Shown here in pieces: positions 61,898 to 64,000 of a stretch of DNA of 64,000 bases. Position numbers and translations under genes: made by a program. The notes beneath the pieces were generated by a model that saw only the letters and a list, made by a program, of their open reading frames with translations, was not told the origin of the DNA and searched no databases. The DNA comes from Marinobacter pelagius (GTDB lineage Bacteria > Pseudomonadota > Gammaproteobacteria > Pseudomonadales > Oleiphilaceae), in assembly GCF_003315345.1 (NCBI RefSeq), contig NZ_QNRO01000004.1, positions 62,001-126,000 of the forward strand, written 5' to 3'. Position 1 is the stretch's first letter. Every line of letters starts with the position of its first letter.

Positions 61898-64000
61898 CCA
61901 GGTCCTCCATGGTGTGGGTCACTCTCCGGGTTGTGTATTTCTGTGTTTCTCGATGCCAGACATCCAGGGTAAAGGTGAGCGACAATCGCTCGACGCGGTA
62001 GCGAGTAGTTAGCCGCTCATAACGTCCTCTGGGTCTCAAATCCGACAACTGAGTGCCAGCTATCAGGAAATCGATAGCCTGACGATCAGCGTCGTAACGC
62101 TCTTCAATGCCCCGACCGATTAGACCAGAACGGGTGGCCAGGGTCTCGGTTTGCCAGCCACCAGCCGGATTCGGGCCAAGGATGCGATACAGTTTCTGTT
62201 CAAAGACGATATCCAGCTCAATGTCGGCGGGCTCACCGGTTATCGTCAGGGCGGGACTGGCAAAGGTCAGAACACTCTGTGCATGCCCCTCCCATGCGTT
62301 TAGCCTATGAGCATTCAGCCATTCGGACATTCTCTCGTTTTCAATACGTCGAAACGCCACGGGAGTCATTGCCTTGACCAGTTCGATATAGGCAACTCTC
62401 TCATTCTCAAACGCGTCATCCCTTTCCTTCAGGTCGCCCGAAAAGGGGCCGGCCCTGAGCCATTGACTGACAGCATCATCTTTGAGGCGATAGTAGGCGG
62501 CCTCTCCCAAGACATAGGCCGCAAACCCCAATGCCGTAACATAACCGGATGCTACCGTGCCTCCCCAGCTCGCAGCCGCGGGTATCAACCGCCCCAATGC
62601 TGCTTGAACAGCCTTAACCGATGACCTTTCAACAGCTCTGCGACCTGCAGGAGTTAAAATTCGCGCTGCTATAATATCCGCGCTGGTCGTCGTGGCCACA
62701 CCAGACGCCTGGATTACCTGAGCCGCTCCGGTTCCCCAGCGCTGATGCAGAAATGAAGTCACGGCGTCACTAAGGATCAGTGCTGTGGTGAACATACCGG
62801 CCAGCCAACCGCCGGCTTCGACGTGATTACGCACAACTGAATTGGCCAAACGGTCGTTCGTACCAAATTGCTCTGCAAGATTGGAAAACCATCTCGCTTC
62901 CGTTTTCCATTTCGAGACTTCGAGTGCAAGTCTCCGGGGTTGGTTTGGGACCAAAGCAATAAGTTGCGCAGCACTCACTCCCAGATCTGAAGCAGCACTG
63001 AGAAAGCCCATTACATTCCGGGAATTCGGAGCATTCAGTGAGGCAAACGCCACCCCCAAATTCCACAAATCAAAAACCACCAGAATCCCCGGCAACCCCA
63101 CCGGGCTGGTGGTACTCTGATGCAGCCAGTGCCGTACCCTTTGGTCCTTGACGGTACCATCAAAAGCGTCAGCCTCCGCCAGCCTGAGGGACGCTCCCAC
63201 CGCCGCCCCGGAAGTCAGGGTCTGACCACTTTCATCCACAACCTCGAGCACCACGAACGCACGACCTTCTTCCGTGCCTTCCAGCTGGACCCGGGTGCGG
63301 CCTGGAATCGCCGCCTGGGCAAAACCCTCAAAAGCCCCCTGGATCCGGCTGACTTCCGCACTGAATGTGGCGCCTTTCCGCTGGAGTTCTTGCTGGATCG
63401 TCCCCAGCCACCATTGGGCTACGCCGCCAGCTATACCTGAAAAAGCACTGCTCGCAGATCTTGTCGCAGCGAGGACCGTGGCGGTATCAGGCCCTCGGGT
63501 CTCTGATTGGTGATCAGCCAGTTCCCGGACAACGTTGCCCTCCAGCACGCGCAGGCTCTGGCTTCGGTCCTCCAGGGCAGCAACCATGGCCCGGAGGGTT
63601 TCAGCGGTGGCATCGCCAATCCGGCATTCCTGCCGATTGTTGTTGAATGGCAGCAACATTGCCCCCACCGGGTGCTCACCCCGGGCGATGCGGAGCGCCA
63701 GCATTTCAGCACTCTGCTCCGCCTCCTCGTCAACTTCCTGGGGCAACAGTAGGGGATCAATGCGACCCGCGGGCAACGACAGCACCTGAAGGATAGACAC
63801 CGTCTGGTAGAAACCGGCGACAGCATTGCCAGACTCAAGGGCAAACAGGTCACGGAGCACCGCGGTCAAGCTCTCTGGTTGCGTATTCTCCAGCATGCGG
63901 ACAATCGCCGCCTGTGCCTCTTTCACAAACTCGCGTATCGCCCTTCGTTCAACGTCATACATGGTTCGGCAGAGACGGCCCTCATCGCTGTCATCCAGCC
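61878..64000 (-). CDS. Large type VI effector-like protein (5' end beyond window)
   Basis: At least 706 residues. The frame stays open from the ATG at 63962 to the window edge with charged codons and no stop, so the true start lies outside. Long helical stretches and several hydrophobic segments in the middle (for example GGWLAGMFTTALILSDAVTSFL and WGGTVASGYVTALGFAAYVLGEAAYY) recall the pore-forming C-terminal part of VasX-type effectors. A beta-rich end (ITGEPADIELDIVFEQKLYRILG) follows. No catalytic motif is seen. The identification rests on layout and its partner membrane gene, so it is tentative. Confidence 0.5.
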   Translation of the reverse strand, partial: LDDSDEGRLCRTMYDVERRAIREFVKEAQAAIVRMLENTQPESLTAVLRDLFALESGNAVAGFYQTVSILQVLSLPAGRIDPLLLPQEVDEEAEQSAEMLALRIARGEHPVGAMLLPFNNNRQECRIGDATAETLRAMVAALEDRSQSLRVLEGNVVRELADHQSETRGPDTATVLAATRSASSAFSGIAGGVAQWWLGTIQQELQRKGATFSAEVSRIQGAFEGFAQAAIPGRTRVQLEGTEEGRAFVVLEVVDESGQTLTSGAAVGASLRLAEADAFDGTVKDQRVRHWLHQSTTSPVGLPGILVVFDLWNLGVAFASLNAPNSRNVMGFLSAASDLGVSAAQLIALVPNQPRRLALEVSKWKTEARWFSNLAEQFGTNDRLANSVVRNHVEAGGWLAGMFTTALILSDAVTSFLHQRWGTGAAQVIQASGVATTTSADIIAARILTPAGRRAVERSSVKAVQAALGRLIPAAASWGGTVASGYVTALGFAAYVLGEAAYYRLKDDAVSQWLRAGPFSGDLKERDDAFENERVAYIELVKAMTPVAFRRIENERMSEWLNAHRLNAWEGHAQSVLTFASPALTITGEPADIELDIVFEQKLYRILGPNPAGGWQTETLATRSGLIGRGIEERYDADRQAIDFLIAGTQLSDLRPRGRYERLTTRYRVERLSLTFTLDVWHRETQKYTTRRVTHTMEDLDVEWQK

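Overview
The window reads as a chromosomal segment of a free-living, GC-rich marine gammaproteobacterium. Marinobacter or a close relative is my best guess, from gene content: DUF1302/DUF1329 proteins, a VolA/Pla-1-type lipoprotein lipase, many acyl-CoA enzymes, a DcaP-like porin and QseB/PmrA-type regulators. No rRNA, tRNA, integrase or transposase gene was recognised. Coding density is high, and many neighbouring genes overlap by 1 to 20 bases, which suggests tight, translationally coupled operons.

Left part (1-10.3 kb). After a partial persulfide-dioxygenase-like metallo-hydrolase comes the most unusual locus. A minus-strand operon (5064 to 798) encodes a 'thermostable hemolysin' family protein, an acyl-AMP ligase joined in frame to a heme-oxygenase-like diiron oxidase (HDO) domain, a short-chain dehydrogenase and an exported TPR protein. 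Diverging from it is a plus-strand operon (5265-10341) with GtrA, a GT2 polyprenyl-phosphate glycosyltransferase, an ArnT-like GT39 transferase, and a PmrA/QseB-type response regulator with its sensor kinase. The region between the two operons carries three tandem PmrA-box-like sites (YTTAAK-N5-YTTAAK form). I infer one envelope-stress regulon that joins surface glycosylation to an uncharacterised acyl-derived product.

10.3-23.8 kb. A vitamin B12 uptake operon (btuB-F-C-D, then a Tag-family DNA glycosylase) lies behind a clear cobalamin riboswitch. It is followed by a cNMP/CBS/DUF294 signalling protein with an exonuclease, a periplasmic MsrA-MsrB fusion, a second two-component system, a nitronate monooxygenase and a TetR-type regulator.

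23.8-40.7 kb. Fatty-acid and alcohol oxidation: aldehyde and alcohol dehydrogenases, a 600-residue acyl-CoA dehydrogenase, a thiolase and a FadB-like multifunctional enzyme. Then come a 1043-residue exported Asp-box protein, an IclR regulator, a GhrA-like reductase, a membrane transporter and glutaryl-CoA dehydrogenase. Eight of the nine copies of a 30-bp palindrome lie in the gaps of this region.

40.7-59.6 kb. An outer-membrane/lipid module (DUF1329, DUF1302, VolA-like lipase), an ECF sigma/anti-sigma operon with two exported proteins, a split pyruvate carboxylase, a DcaP-like porin, and a set of paired acyl-CoA dehydrogenases with an aldolase and a MaoC hydratase.

Right end (59.6-64 kb). 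A short YdcH-like protein, then an overlapping operon: a type VI-effector-like protein cut by the window edge, a DUF6708-like membrane protein, and a periplasmic ATP-dependent DNA ligase (LigE type).
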